Assembly (NCBI GenBank): GCA_009923495.1
Contig: RFTJ01000003.1
Span: forward strand, 65,236 to 129,235
Reading direction: 5' to 3'
Source: Actinomycetota bacterium
GTDB lineage: Bacteria; Actinomycetota; Actinomycetes; S36-B12; UBA5976
Length of the DNA: 64,000 nt
The position numbers and the translations under genes were made by a program. Every line of letters starts with the position of its first letter. Position 1 is the stretch's first letter. Below the pieces are notes generated by a model. The model did not search any database, was not told the DNA's origin, and saw nothing but the letters and a program-made list of their open reading frames with translations. This document shows, piece by piece, positions 20,499 through 32,174 of the stretch.

Positions 20499-20686
20499 GA
20501 AATTGGTCTCTTTCCAAAAGTCACTGGTGTTGCTCTAGTTTCCCATTACACCGGCAGCAAGACAAAGTCACCCCCGCTCTGGGAAAATCCAGGAATTCCC
20601 GCTATTTACTCAAAATTCGGGTCAGAATTTCTGGCTAGTCAATTCATCGGGCAGAATAGAGGGAGGAATTGTGGGAAGGATTTCTT
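20499..20686. other. Divergent intergenic region sucC / M23 peptidase
   Basis: 188 bp that must carry promoters for both directions. I see no confident hexamer pairs. An imperfect GGGAA...TTCCC dyad occurs near 20581-20601. Two ribosome-like sites (20661-20667 and 20673-20680) precede the peptidase start. No riboswitch fold typical of actinobacterial wall-peptidase leaders could be recognised by eye. Confidence 0.4.
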
Positions 20687-21700
20687 TTGAGTACAGCAAA
20701 GCGGGGTCGCAGAGTTACCCAGCGACATCATTCCGCTCGCGCTGCGCGCCGAAAGAACAACGGCCGCATTACCGCATTATTTGGTTTGGCTGGATTAAGC
20801 ACAACCGCAGTAACAGCCGGAAGCACAATTGCCAAGCCGCATGACACAGTTGCGGTAAACCTGGCCCAAGCAACGGCAAATGAAACGGTGCTTTCTCGAG
20901 CAGCCAAAATTCCAGTTCGGATCTCGGTTTTAAGCCGAGTACGCGCTGCTAGTCGAAGTGAAACTCGAGTGAGCGCAGATGCCAATGCCCTAAATGCCGC
21001 CGCTAACGAGCCGGATTTAACAGCATCTTCCAGCGGTGAGTTGACGACTTTAGATCGACAGACCCTGAAGGCTTTTGCCGCTGACAGCGATCAGTTGACG
21101 ACAATTGTTGATGACACCCAGCAAGAACTAGATAATCAGATTGCCGCCGCACAGGCTGCGCGTAAGGCTGCTGCCCTTGTTGCGGCTAAGAAAGCTAAAC
21201 AGAAACTCGAAAGTCAGTACAGCACATCTGGAAATCTAACTTATCCGCAAGAAGTTGGACAGCCAACGCGCAGTTACAACGCACCAATTCCTACTTCCGG
21301 CCAGATTGCCGATCGCATAAGCCCAGTTAAAGGTGGCTACGAACTAAGTGCTCGATTTGGTCAACGTGGTGGAATTTGGTCTACGGGCTGGCACACTGGT
21401 CTTGATTTCGTTGTGCCTAGCGGCACACCTGTCAGGGCAGCTGCTGGTGGCACAATCATAAATGCCGGTTGGGCTGGTGCCTATGGCAACCGCATCGAGG
21501 TTGATTGCGGAAATGGTTACATCGTTACATACAACCATTTATCACGAATTCAACGCAGTTCCGGCGTAGTTTCTGCTGGCGATGTCATTGGGCTTTCAGG
21601 CGCAACTGGGAACATTACTGGCCCTCACCTGCACTTTGAAGTTTTGTTCAACGGTCGCTTCGTTAATCCTGCTGTTTGGCTTTGGGGCGCTTCACGTTAA
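20687..21700 (+). CDS. Secreted/membrane-anchored M23 (LytM) family metallopeptidase
   Basis: Cell-wall peptidase that should cut peptidoglycan cross-bridges outside the membrane. I chose the TTG at 20687 (MSTAKRGRR, 337 residues) because GGGAAGGA lies seven bases upstream. A strongly basic N-terminus (residues 1-25) precedes one hydrophobic segment (about 28-43), a signal or anchor; then an Ala/Lys-rich coiled-coil-like linker (about 120-180); then the LytM domain (about 215-335) with the zinc ligands in GWHTGLDF (His, Asp) and GPHLHFE (HxH). It is divergent from sucC and converges on pcrA with a 12-base gap. Confidence 0.88.
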   Translation: MSTAKRGRRVTQRHHSARAARRKNNGRITALFGLAGLSTTAVTAGSTIAKPHDTVAVNLAQATANETVLSRAAKIPVRISVLSRVRAASRSETRVSADANALNAAANEPDLTASSSGELTTLDRQTLKAFAADSDQLTTIVDDTQQELDNQIAAAQAARKAAALVAAKKAKQKLESQYSTSGNLTYPQEVGQPTRSYNAPIPTSGQIADRISPVKGGYELSARFGQRGGIWSTGWHTGLDFVVPSGTPVRAAAGGTIINAGWAGAYGNRIEVDCGNGYIVTYNHLSRIQRSSGVVSAGDVIGLSGATGNITGPHLHFEVLFNGRFVNPAVWLWGASR

Positions 21701-21712
21701 ATGTTGCTTGCC

Positions 21713-23923
21713 CTAAATTTTCTCAACTGGAGCGTAGCGCAGCAGTAGTCGTTTTTCGCCAGCACTCTTGAAATCAATCGTGGCTTCAGACTTTTCATTT
21801 TCACCAGCAACGGCAACAACCGTGCCCATGCCGAATTTATCATGCAAGACCCGATCGCCAACGGCCAACTGCATAACAGGTTCGTCTCGTCGACTAGATC
21901 TTGCGGGACTATATCCTGACAAGCCAATGGGGGTTTGCTCGTCTCCTTCGCGAACAACTAAAGCCTGCGGTAACTCGGCCAAGAATCTTGATTCGGGATT
22001 GAACTGGGGTTGACCCCAGGTGGATCGGGCTACTGCCCGGGTTAGGTACAACCGTTTCATAGCTCGGGTCATTCCGACATAAGCAAGTCGTCTTTCTTCC
22101 TCGAGTTCCTTAGCAGAGCTGAGAGATCGAATATGCGGGAAAACACCGTCTTCCATTCCAGTTAAAAAGACCACTGGGAACTCAAGGCCCTTGGCGGTAT
22201 GCAAAGTCATTAAGGTTACGACCCCACCATGTTGTCCATCAGTGGGAATTTCATCGGCATCAGCTACTAACGAAATCTGCTCGAGGAAATCTGCCAGGGT
22301 GGCTTTCCGTGCTGGATTATTTTCATCTCGAAATTGCTCTTCAAACTCGCGAGCAACCGTTTCAAGTTCAGAAATATTCTCTACTCGAACTTCATCTTGC
22401 GGATCTCTACTTGCTGCCAGTTCAGTTAGATAACCAGATGATTCCATAGCAGCAGCCAAGATGTCAGCAGGACCCGCTCCTGACTCGTCTAAGGTGCGCA
22501 AGTTGCTCATTAAGTGGTCGAATCCCCGAATCGCATTTGCCGAACGAGCAGCAAGAGTATTGATTTCATCAATTCGATTAATTGCTTCGCTAAAGGAAAT
22601 TCGGTTCCGATAAGCAAAGTTGTCTACTGCATCTTCAGCTTTATCGCCGATCCCGCGTCGAGGAACATTTAAAATCCGGCGCATTGAGACATCATCGGAC
22701 GGATTTGCTACAGATTTCAGGTATGCAATCGCGTCTCGTACTTCCTTGCGCTCGTAGAAGCGAGTTCCACCTACTACCTTGTAAGGGATTCCCCTGCGCA
22801 TAAAGACTTCTTCAACACTTCGAGATTGATTGTTTGTGCGGTAAAAAACCGCTACATCTCGATAGGAAAAGTTTTGCTGATCAATCAAATCCGCAATTGA
22901 TCGAACAATGAAATCTGCTTCATGATGCTCATCGCTAGCAGAGTAGATTGTGATTTTTTCACCATCACCTGCTGCGCTCCATAAGCGCTTGGGTGGACGA
23001 CCCGCATTCTTCTCAATGATCGCATTCGCAGTAGAAAGGATATTCTGAGTTGACCGATAGTTCTGTTCCAGAATTACGGTATTAGCATCTGGATAGTCAC
23101 GTTCAAATTCGACGATGTTGCGAATTGTGGCACCACGAAACGCGTAAATACTTTGATCGGCGTCGCCAACAACACAAAGTTCTGCAGGAGGAACTCCATC
23201 TTTACCGTCGCCAACTAATTCACGGACCAACACATACTGGGCGTGATTCGTATCCTGATATTCATCGACCAAAACATGGCGAAATTTCCGATGGAAGTAT
23301 TCGGCTACTTCAGGAAATGATTGCAGTAGTGCGACGGTGTGATTAATTAAGTCATCGAAATCTACGGCACTGGCTTGCAGCAATCTACGCTGGTACTCGC
23401 GGTAGACCTGAGCGACAACTTCATCGAGTGGTTCTTGAGCTTTACGAGCAGCATCCTCGTAGTCAATTAATTCATTCTTCAGATTACTTACTTGGGAAAG
23501 CATGAACCTTGGGGTAAACATTTTGGGGTCGATGTTTAGGTCTTTGATCACAATGGCCATTAAACGCAAACTGTCTTGCGTATCGTAAATGCTGAACTGA
23601 GATCGCAGGCCTAGCCGATGACCTTCAGCCCGTAAAATGCGCACGCATGCTGAGTGGAATGTAGAAACCCACATTGCTCGTGCGGCTGGTCCAACAATGT
23701 GTGCCACGCGCTCGCGCATTTCGCCGGCGGCCTTATTAGTAAAAGTGATAGCAAGAATCTCGCCAGGCGAGACATTTCGCTGCGCCAATAGATAGGCAAT
23801 CCGTCGGGTGAGCACCCGAGTTTTCCCTGATCCAGCACCAGCTACAACAAGAAGCGCTGAGCCTGCATGCACAACTGCTTGGCGTTGTGGATCATTTAGA
23901 TCATCTAGAAGCTCGGCTGACAC
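21713..23923 (-). CDS. pcrA: ATP-dependent DNA helicase UvrD/PcrA
   Basis: SF1A 3'-5' helicase in repair and replication restart. 736 residues. Motifs in order: LNDPQRQAV (Q motif), GAGSGKTRVL (I, near residue 31), LAITFTNKAAGEMRERV (Ia), VDEYQDTN (II), VVGDADQSIYAFRGA (III), LEQNYRST (IV), TLHTAKGLEFPVVFLTGMEDGVFPH (V) and EERRLAYVGMTRA (VI). The C-terminus (LAVGDRVLHDKFGMGTVV) is the Tudor-like PcrA tail known to bind RNA polymerase. Convergent with the M23 gene. Confidence 0.97.
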   Translation of the reverse strand: MSAELLDDLNDPQRQAVVHAGSALLVVAGAGSGKTRVLTRRIAYLLAQRNVSPGEILAITFTNKAAGEMRERVAHIVGPAARAMWVSTFHSACVRILRAEGHRLGLRSQFSIYDTQDSLRLMAIVIKDLNIDPKMFTPRFMLSQVSNLKNELIDYEDAARKAQEPLDEVVAQVYREYQRRLLQASAVDFDDLINHTVALLQSFPEVAEYFHRKFRHVLVDEYQDTNHAQYVLVRELVGDGKDGVPPAELCVVGDADQSIYAFRGATIRNIVEFERDYPDANTVILEQNYRSTQNILSTANAIIEKNAGRPPKRLWSAAGDGEKITIYSASDEHHEADFIVRSIADLIDQQNFSYRDVAVFYRTNNQSRSVEEVFMRRGIPYKVVGGTRFYERKEVRDAIAYLKSVANPSDDVSMRRILNVPRRGIGDKAEDAVDNFAYRNRISFSEAINRIDEINTLAARSANAIRGFDHLMSNLRTLDESGAGPADILAAAMESSGYLTELAASRDPQDEVRVENISELETVAREFEEQFRDENNPARKATLADFLEQISLVADADEIPTDGQHGGVVTLMTLHTAKGLEFPVVFLTGMEDGVFPHIRSLSSAKELEEERRLAYVGMTRAMKRLYLTRAVARSTWGQPQFNPESRFLAELPQALVVREGDEQTPIGLSGYSPARSSRRDEPVMQLAVGDRVLHDKFGMGTVVAVAGENEKSEATIDFKSAGEKRLLLRYAPVEKI

Positions 23924-24009
23924 ATAGTCAGTCTAGAGATATGTGGTGACAGCATATGCGTCGCCAGTCACAATCTTAAAATCTACTCAGTTGCGGGGTT
24001 TGGAAAACT

Positions 24010-24369
24010 CTAACGATTTACCATTGTGGCAATAAAAATGTTTACCAGCGTTAATAGGCCAACGCTTGCCCACCATTTTGTTTTATCGCCTTCTACTTTC
24101 TTGCCCATAACACAGAGTGCCAATATTCCCAAAGAGATGGCAAACTTTACAAAAACAATGGAGTAGTTCAATGACTCTTCTTCTGTAATTAGATTCATAG
24201 CTCGAAGATCAACCATGATTAATCCAGTTGCCACCTGCAAACTTGCGCCGTGCAACATGCCTGGGTTGATACCGCGAGTACCTTTGTGCAATTCGATGAA
24301 GTAGCCAGTGAAAATTCCAATGATACCTACCATGTGCAATGCCCAAGCTATTTTGTAAACGATATCCAT
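24010..24369 (-). CDS. Small membrane protein of unknown function
   Basis: 119 residues from the ATG at 24369, chosen over an upstream TTG because GGGAG lies just ahead of it inside the end of guaA. Four hydrophobic segments are visible (about 4-22, 36-53, 72-90 and 98-116), with a basic stretch VMGKKVEGDKTKWW between the last two and short HKGTRG loop after the first. I do not recognise the family. Four bases after guaA, so presumably the last gene of the guaB-guaB3-guaA operon. Confidence 0.7.
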   Translation of the reverse strand: MDIVYKIAWALHMVGIIGIFTGYFIELHKGTRGINPGMLHGASLQVATGLIMVDLRAMNLITEEESLNYSIVFVKFAISLGILALCVMGKKVEGDKTKWWASVGLLTLVNIFIATMVNR

Positions 24370-24373
24370 TGGA

Positions 24374-25939
24374 TTACTCCCATTCAATTGTGCCCGGTGG
24401 CTTACTTGTAATGTCTAGCACAACTCGATTTACTTCACGCACTTCATTTGTGATTCGGGTAGATATCTTGGCCAGTAATTCGTAGGGCAATCGACTCCAA
24501 TCAGCTGTCATAGCATCTTCACTTGAAACTGGCCGAAGCACGATTGGATGTCCATAGGTTCGACCATCGCCCTGTACGCCAACACTTCTAACCTCAGCGA
24601 GTAACACGACAGGGAATTGCCAGATTGTGGAATCCAGACCCGCCGCGGTTACTTCTTCTCGCACGATTGCATCGGCAGCGCGCAAAATCTCTAGGCGTTC
24701 GAAATCAACGGCGCCGACAATGCGGATGCCTAGGCCTGGGCCAGGGAATGGATGACGCATAACCATTTCAGTTGGCAAACCTAGTTCTTTGCCCACAGCT
24801 CGAACTTCGTCTTTGAATAATTCGCGAAGTGGCTCAACAAGTTTGAAATTAAGGTCATCCGGCAGGCCGCCAACATTGTGATGGCTCTTGATAGTGGCTG
24901 CGCCTGTTCCGCCACCACTTTCAACCACATCTGGATACAAAGTTCCTTGCACCAGAAATTCAATTGGCTTGCCGTCTACGCCTGCCTGATTAACTAAATC
25001 GCGCTGCGCATCTTCGAATACTCTGATGAATAGTCGACCTATAGTTTTACGCTTTTCTTCAGGATCGGTTACCCCAGCCAACTCATTTAGAAATCTTTCT
25101 GCCGCATCAACTACGACAAGTTTGATTCCAGTTGCGGCAACATAGTCTCGTTCAACTTGCTCGCGCTCACCCGCACGCAATAAACCATGATCAACAAATA
25201 CACAGGTTAGGTTATCCCCTACTGCTTTGTGCACGAGCGCTGCTGCAACGGCAGAGTCAACTCCGCCAGAAAGACCACAGATAACTTGGGCATCGCCGAC
25301 TTGAGCCGATATTCGAGCAACTTGTTCTTCAACAATGCCGGCGGTTGTCCATTCGGGTGCAAGTCCAGCAATGTCGTAAAGGAATTGTCTGATTATGTCT
25401 TGGCCAAATTCGGTGTGACCAACTTCAGGATGAAATTGAACTCCAGCAAATTTTCGATCCAAGTTTTCAAAGGCTGCAACCGGCGCGCCAGCTGTGCTCG
25501 CAATTACTTGGAAGCCCGCTGGTGCGACTTGTACCGAATCACCATGACTCATCCAGACGCTCTGGGTTGTAGGCAATCCTGAAAGTAGGCAATTGGCGCT
25601 GGTGACTGCAAGTTCGGTAGCACCAAATTCCGATAAGCCGGTTTTTGCTACTTCGCCACCTAAGGCCTTTGCCATCGCCTGAAAGCCGTAGCAGATTCCA
25701 AAAATCGGTAAGCCTGTTTCAAAGAGTTTCGGATCGACTTGAGGCGCCCCAGATTCATAAACACTAGACGGGCCGCCGGACAAAATAATTGCCTGTGGGT
25801 TTCTTGCTAGTAGTTGGTCAACAGAGGCGGTACTGGGCACAACTTCCGAAAAAATGTGGGCTTCTCGAACTCGCCGTGCAATTAATTGGGCATACTGCGC
25901 ACCAAAATCAATTACCAATACTGGGCGGGCATCTGTCAC
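24374..25939 (-). CDS. guaA: GMP synthase (glutamine-hydrolysing)
   Basis: Converts XMP to GMP using glutamine ammonia and ATP. 521 residues. N-terminal class-I glutamine amidotransferase domain with the nucleophile in GICYGFQAM and the His/Glu pair in [12 protein letters not shown] pyrophosphatase domain with the P-loop [13 protein letters not shown] near residue 225; C-terminal dimerisation domain with [12 protein letters not shown] and the terminal KPPGTIEWE. Downstream of guaB and guaB3 on the same strand. Confidence 0.98.
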   Translation of the reverse strand: MTDARPVLVIDFGAQYAQLIARRVREAHIFSEVVPSTASVDQLLARNPQAIILSGGPSSVYESGAPQVDPKLFETGLPIFGICYGFQAMAKALGGEVAKTGLSEFGATELAVTSANCLLSGLPTTQSVWMSHGDSVQVAPAGFQVIASTAGAPVAAFENLDRKFAGVQFHPEVGHTEFGQDIIRQFLYDIAGLAPEWTTAGIVEEQVARISAQVGDAQVICGLSGGVDSAVAAALVHKAVGDNLTCVFVDHGLLRAGEREQVERDYVAATGIKLVVVDAAERFLNELAGVTDPEEKRKTIGRLFIRVFEDAQRDLVNQAGVDGKPIEFLVQGTLYPDVVESGGGTGAATIKSHHNVGGLPDDLNFKLVEPLRELFKDEVRAVGKELGLPTEMVMRHPFPGPGLGIRIVGAVDFERLEILRAADAIVREEVTAAGLDSTIWQFPVVLLAEVRSVGVQGDGRTYGHPIVLRPVSSEDAMTADWSRLPYELLAKISTRITNEVREVNRVVLDITSKPPGTIEWE

Positions 25940-25983
25940 TGCTCTAGCCTATTGGACGTACGAAATGAAGGTTCGGTGACCAC

Positions 25984-27099
25984 TTAATGATTGGCAGTTA
26001 ACGAAATTTCGCAGCGCTGCAATTCTTTTAGATCGGAGTAACCACAAGTAGCCATCGATTTACGTAAAGCCCCAAGGATATTCATCGTGCCATTGGCTAC
26101 CTGTGAAGGGCCAGTGAGAATTTCTGACAGTGTGCCGACAGTGCCGAGGTCAACTAGCTCACCGCGTGGCAAGTCAGAATGAGTCGCTTCCAGACCCCAG
26201 TGTTTACCATTTCCTGGGCTATCGGTGGCTCGGGCAAAAACTGAGCCACACATCACAGCATCGGCACCCAAGGCAATTGCTTTGGCGAAATCACCACTGC
26301 GGCCAATCGAGCCATCTGCAATTACCGAAACATAGCGGCCACCTGACTCGTCTAGATAGTCCCTACGAGCTGCGGCCACATCAGCAACTGCACTTGCCAT
26401 AGACACTTGAACGCCCAGTACATCTGCAGTCGTATGTGCCGCACCGCCGCCAAAGCCAACTAGCACCCCGGCTGCCCCGGTGCGCATGAGGTGGAGTGCT
26501 GTTGTGTAGGTCGCACATCCACCTACGATGACGGGAACGTCCAATTCGTAAATGAACTCTTTGAGATTAAGTGCATCGCCTGTTTCTGAAACATGCTCGG
26601 CACTTACTGTTGTGCCACGAATTACAAAAATATCTACTCCAGCATCCACGACTGTCTTGGCAAATTTCACAGTCCGTTGTGGACTTAGTGATCCAGCAAC
26701 TGTTATTCCTGCTTCACGCATTTGCTTGATTCGGGCCGTAATTAGTTCTGGTTGAATTGGAGCCGCATAAATCTCTTGCAATTTTGCTATTGCGCCTTTT
26801 GGTTCCAACTTTGCAATTTCCTTGAGCGCTTTCGTTGGATCTTCGTAACGGGTCCACAGGCCTTCAAGATTTAGCACCGCAAGGCCACCATTTGCACCAA
26901 AAACTGATGCTGTCTCGGGTGAGACTACTGAATCCATCGGAGCAGCAATGACTGGATGATCAAACGAGTAAGCATCAATTTTCCAGGCAAGCGAAACGAG
27001 CGAAGTATCGCGAGTTCGACGACTTGGTACTAACGAAATGTCATCAAAGGAATATGAAACATGGGCACGCTTTTGTCCACCAATCTCCACGTCAGTCAT
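25984..27099 (-). CDS. guaB3: GuaB3 family IMP dehydrogenase-related protein
   Basis: 371 residues, a TIM-barrel protein related to IMP dehydrogenase but without CBS domains. It has the shared FDDISLVPS and PVIAAPMDSV segments, but at the catalytic-loop position the usual IMPDH cysteine (GSICTT) is replaced: the stretch here is GFGGGAAHTTADVLG. It also keeps ADGSIGRSGDFAKAIALGADAVMCGS. This subfamily accompanies guaB in actinobacteria; its biochemical role is less clear than GuaB's. Nine bases after guaB. Confidence 0.88.
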   Translation of the reverse strand: MTDVEIGGQKRAHVSYSFDDISLVPSRRTRDTSLVSLAWKIDAYSFDHPVIAAPMDSVVSPETASVFGANGGLAVLNLEGLWTRYEDPTKALKEIAKLEPKGAIAKLQEIYAAPIQPELITARIKQMREAGITVAGSLSPQRTVKFAKTVVDAGVDIFVIRGTTVSAEHVSETGDALNLKEFIYELDVPVIVGGCATYTTALHLMRTGAAGVLVGFGGGAAHTTADVLGVQVSMASAVADVAAARRDYLDESGGRYVSVIADGSIGRSGDFAKAIALGADAVMCGSVFARATDSPGNGKHWGLEATHSDLPRGELVDLGTVGTLSEILTGPSQVANGTMNILGALRKSMATCGYSDLKELQRCEISLTANH

Positions 27100-27107
27100 C
27101 GGATCTC

Positions 27108-28601
<1,494 letters not shown>

Positions 28602-28660
28602 TTACACCTCGCGATATTCTTAGCCTCAAGGTTACCCTGAACACCAGTGGCGACAAAAAA

Positions 28661-29602
28661 TTAGTGTCCAGATGACTGGGCAAGAGCAATTAAGGTTTCC
28701 GCCAGACTTGGGGTATTGATTACATCGCCGGGTAGGTCGGTTCCCCAGCCAGGCCCGACCGCAAGTTTCAATGGAACTGGTCGTTGTGGGTCAATGGCTT
28801 GCCAGATACTTAGGTCCGCAGTTCCCATGGATTGAGACCAAATCACTACAGCACTTGGACCTAATTTACGACAAGCTGAGGCAAGTGCGTCAGCTGGCAT
28901 TCGGCCACCCAAAATTCGACTTGCAATTTGATGCTCGGCCAAGGCTGCGCCGACTGCATAAAGTGGCAATGTGTGCAGTTCGTGTGGTGCTGCCGCAAGC
29001 AAGACTGGACGAGCATTCACCGGCTGATCTATTGACAGTGAGAGGCTTTGCAACTCGTTAACAACAACTTCGGAGAGCATGTGCTCAATTTCAATACCTT
29101 CACCGGTATTCGCCCAACGCTCACCGAATGCCACCAACACTGGCACTAGAACTTTGTCCCAAGTCCAGAGCACACCTTTGTCTTCAAGCAGTTTTGCAAT
29201 AAGCGCTTGGCATGCCGAGGCATCCAACATTCCTGCTGCTCGTGTTAATCCGCGACAGGCATTCTTTGGACTATATAGGTCAACAACTCCCTCAGCAGAT
29301 TCATCTTCGGTGACTAAGCGCAATCTAGGTCCCGTTCTTGGCAAGGAACTTAAATCAGAATTCTTAGCTACGCGAGCTGCTTCAGCTGGCATCACGCCAT
29401 CCATAACTAAGCGACGCATAATTTCGAGCCGAGCGATGTCCTCTGCGCTGTAGCGACGATGTTTGCCTGGCACGTGTTGACTTGGCCCCATCCCGTATCG
29501 TCGATCCCAGGTGCGCAAGGTATCGGGAGCTACACCAATCCGTCTTGCCACAGCTGCCACAGTTAGGCCGGCTTCTGGGCTTGGATTTGGCGGGTTTTCC
29601 AT
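28661..29602 (-). CDS. MerR-family regulator with B12-binding-like domain (CarH/LitR-like)
   Basis: 313 residues. The N-terminal winged helix (about 12-80) is MerR-like: LTVAAVARRIGVAPDTLRTWDRR and the wing KHRRYSAEDIARLE. The rest resembles the helical-bundle plus Rossmann cobalamin module of CarH: W163 followed after nine residues by E173-H174 (the W-x9-EH pattern that contacts adenosylcobalamin) and E208-L-H210 (ExH; His would be the lower cobalt ligand). The Gly of the usual ExHxxG is Pro213 here, so B12 binding is plausible, not certain. It is divergent from whiB and upstream of the gua operon. Known relatives are light-released repressors of carotenoid genes. Confidence 0.75.
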   Translation of the reverse strand: MENPPNPSPEAGLTVAAVARRIGVAPDTLRTWDRRYGMGPSQHVPGKHRRYSAEDIARLEIMRRLVMDGVMPAEAARVAKNSDLSSLPRTGPRLRLVTEDESAEGVVDLYSPKNACRGLTRAAGMLDASACQALIAKLLEDKGVLWTWDKVLVPVLVAFGERWANTGEGIEIEHMLSEVVVNELQSLSLSIDQPVNARPVLLAAAPHELHTLPLYAVGAALAEHQIASRILGGRMPADALASACRKLGPSAVVIWSQSMGTADLSIWQAIDPQRPVPLKLAVGPGWGTDLPGDVINTPSLAETLIALAQSSGH

Positions 29603-29628
29603 TTCTCAATTGTGAGGCTGAACACACG

Positions 29629-29650
29629 AAACCGCATTATTTAGCGGTTT
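29629..29650. repeat. Perfect inverted repeat near the MerR-gene start
   Basis: AAACCGC and GCGGTTT are separated by eight A/T bases, 27 bases upstream of the MerR-type start. The A/T centre reads TAAATAAT on the minus strand and could be its -10 region. A candidate autoregulatory operator, by position only. Confidence 0.5.
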
Positions 29651-29695
29651 TGATGGGTTTTTGGCCGACTCGGGTGAACAACTTTGGCAAAATGC

Positions 29696-29725
29696 TTGAC
29701 CAACCTATGAACCGATTTGTAGATT
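29696..29725 (+). promoter_or_regulatory. Probable whiB promoter
   Basis: TTGACC at 29696-29701 and TAGATT at 29720-29725 with an 18-base spacer, followed about 48 bases later by the whiB ATG. The same two hexamers form the groES promoter in this window, which supports both calls. Confidence 0.6.
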
Positions 29726-29729
29726 GGTC
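29698..29729. repeat. Inverted repeat GACCAA-N20-TTGGTC framing the whiB promoter
   Basis: A perfect six-base dyad whose left arm overlaps the -35 hexamer and whose right arm overlaps the -10 hexamer of the proposed whiB promoter. A further odd palindrome GAGAGACTCTC lies at 29733-29743 near the expected transcription start. Both could be operators; no protein is assigned. Confidence 0.5.
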
Positions 29730-29773
29730 TTTGAGAGACTCTCGGAACCACTCAAATGAATAGGACCCCCTAA

Positions 29774-30070
29774 ATGGCGGATCTAACTCGACTACCTGGC
29801 CCAAACGCAGATTTTTGGGACTGGCAACTAGACGCCCTTTGTCGCGGACTTGATTCTGCGGTCTTTTATCATCCCGATGGCGAACGCGGTCAAGCCCGTG
29901 AACGTCGCGTAGCCAATGCAAAAGCGGTTTGTGCCGCCTGTCCGGTTGCTCGACAGTGCCTAGAACACGCTCTTAATGTGCGTGAACCGTATGGCGTCTG
30001 GGGTGGGCTAAGCGAGGAAGAGCGCGAAATTCTTTATCGTCGCCTTGATCGCACCGTAAAAATTAGCTAA
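29774..30070 (+). CDS. whiB: WhiB-family iron-sulfur transcriptional regulator (WhiD/WhiB3-like)
   Basis: 98-residue redox/NO-sensitive regulator restricted to actinobacteria; it binds a 4Fe-4S cluster and partners the principal sigma factor. Cluster cysteines are C23, C53, C56 and C62 (CAACPVARQC spacing), followed by the GVWGGLS turn and a basic C-terminus (YRRLDRT). AGGA lies eight bases before the ATG. In Streptomyces and Mycobacterium the WhiD/WhiB3 gene lies between groEL and guaB, as here, so I place it in that clade by synteny. It ends before a bidirectional terminator shared with groEL. Confidence 0.95.
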   Translation: MADLTRLPGPNADFWDWQLDALCRGLDSAVFYHPDGERGQARERRVANAKAVCAACPVARQCLEHALNVREPYGVWGGLSEEEREILYRRLDRTVKIS

Positions 30071-30088
30071 ATCTTTAATTCGTAACCT

Positions 30089-30123
30089 AAAAAAGCCCCC
30101 CGATTACATCGGGGGGCTTTTCT
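30089..30123. terminator. Bidirectional intrinsic terminator between whiB and groEL
   Basis: A-run, then GCCCCCCGAT, a TAC loop, ATCGGGGGGC and a T-run: a ten-pair GC-rich stem with A/T tracts on both sides, so it can stop transcription from whiB (+) and from groEL (-). It is the strongest intrinsic terminator in the window. Confidence 0.93.
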
Positions 30124-30129
30124 TATTAA

Positions 30130-31761
<1,632 letters not shown>

Positions 31762-32061
31762 TTACTTCTCCACAATTGCCAAGATGTCGCGAGCGTTGAG
31801 TAGCAAGTACTCACTGCCGGCGTACTTAACTTCGGTGCCGCCGTACTTTGAGTAGATAACGACGTCGCCTACCTTGACATCTAGTGGGATTCGGGAGTTG
31901 CCAGATTCGTCAAAACGACCTGGACCTACTGCGATTACGGTTCCCTCTTGTGGCTTCTCTTTTGCAGTATCTGGGATAACCAACCCTGAAGCGGTGGTTT
32001 GCTCGGCTTCCAGTGACTGTACGAGGATGCGATCCTCAAGTGGCTTAATGTTGACCGACAC
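31762..32061 (-). CDS. groES: Co-chaperonin GroES
   Basis: 99 residues from the GTG at 32061, which has AGGAGAG just upstream and gives the normal GroES length; a longer reading frame starts at 32100 inside the CIRCE operator and is not used. Shows [12 protein letters not shown], the mobile loop around [33 protein letters not shown] and the closing [15 protein letters not shown]. Forms the lid for GroEL. Confidence 0.96.
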   Translation of the reverse strand: MSVNIKPLEDRILVQSLEAEQTTASGLVIPDTAKEKPQEGTVIAVGPGRFDESGNSRIPLDVKVGDVVIYSKYGGTEVKYAGSEYLLLNARDILAIVEK

Positions 32062-32093
32062 GGCCTCTCCTATTTGCTTGATAGTTCCTTGAA

Positions 32094-32120
32094 TTAGCAC
32101 TCGAAGGTCTCGGGTGCTAA
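32094..32120. promoter_or_regulatory. CIRCE operator 1 (HrcA site)
   Basis: TTAGCACTC, nine bases, GGGTGCTAA: one mismatch to the CIRCE consensus TTAGCACTC-N9-GAGTGCTAA. It covers the expected transcription start of groES. Confidence 0.92.
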
Positions 32121-32124
32121 TCCA

Positions 32125-32153
32125 AATCTAAAAGGGAATTGGCACTCGGTCAA
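32125..32153 (-). promoter_or_regulatory. groES-groEL promoter
   Basis: Minus strand: -35 TTGACC (32153-32148), a 17-base spacer and -10 TAGATT (32130-32125). The start point falls near 32118, giving a leader of about 57 bases. The -35 lies inside CIRCE 2 and the start inside CIRCE 1. Confidence 0.85.
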
Positions 32154-32165
32154 TTTGAGTGCCAG
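32139..32165. promoter_or_regulatory. CIRCE-like operator 2
   Basis: TTGGCACTC, nine bases, GAGTGCCAG: one and two mismatches in the half-sites relative to CIRCE. It is centred 45 bp upstream of the first operator and overlaps the -35 region. Confidence 0.8.
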
Positions 32166-32174
32166 AAATTGGCG

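Noticed and set aside
20671-20844. 57-codon frame from a GTG with a strong GGGAGG site just before the M23 peptidase
   Set aside because: It is in a different frame from the peptidase, overlaps its coding region and has no recognisable content. The TTG at 20687 with GGGAAGGA explains the peptidase start.
28661-29602. Plain MerR heavy-metal regulator
   Set aside because: The C-terminal ~200 residues are too long for a metal-sensing MerR and show CarH-type W-x9-EH and ExH motifs instead.
32062-32100. Longer GroES starting at 32100
   Set aside because: That start lies within CIRCE 1 near the transcription start; the GTG at 32061 has AGGAGAG and gives the normal GroES length.
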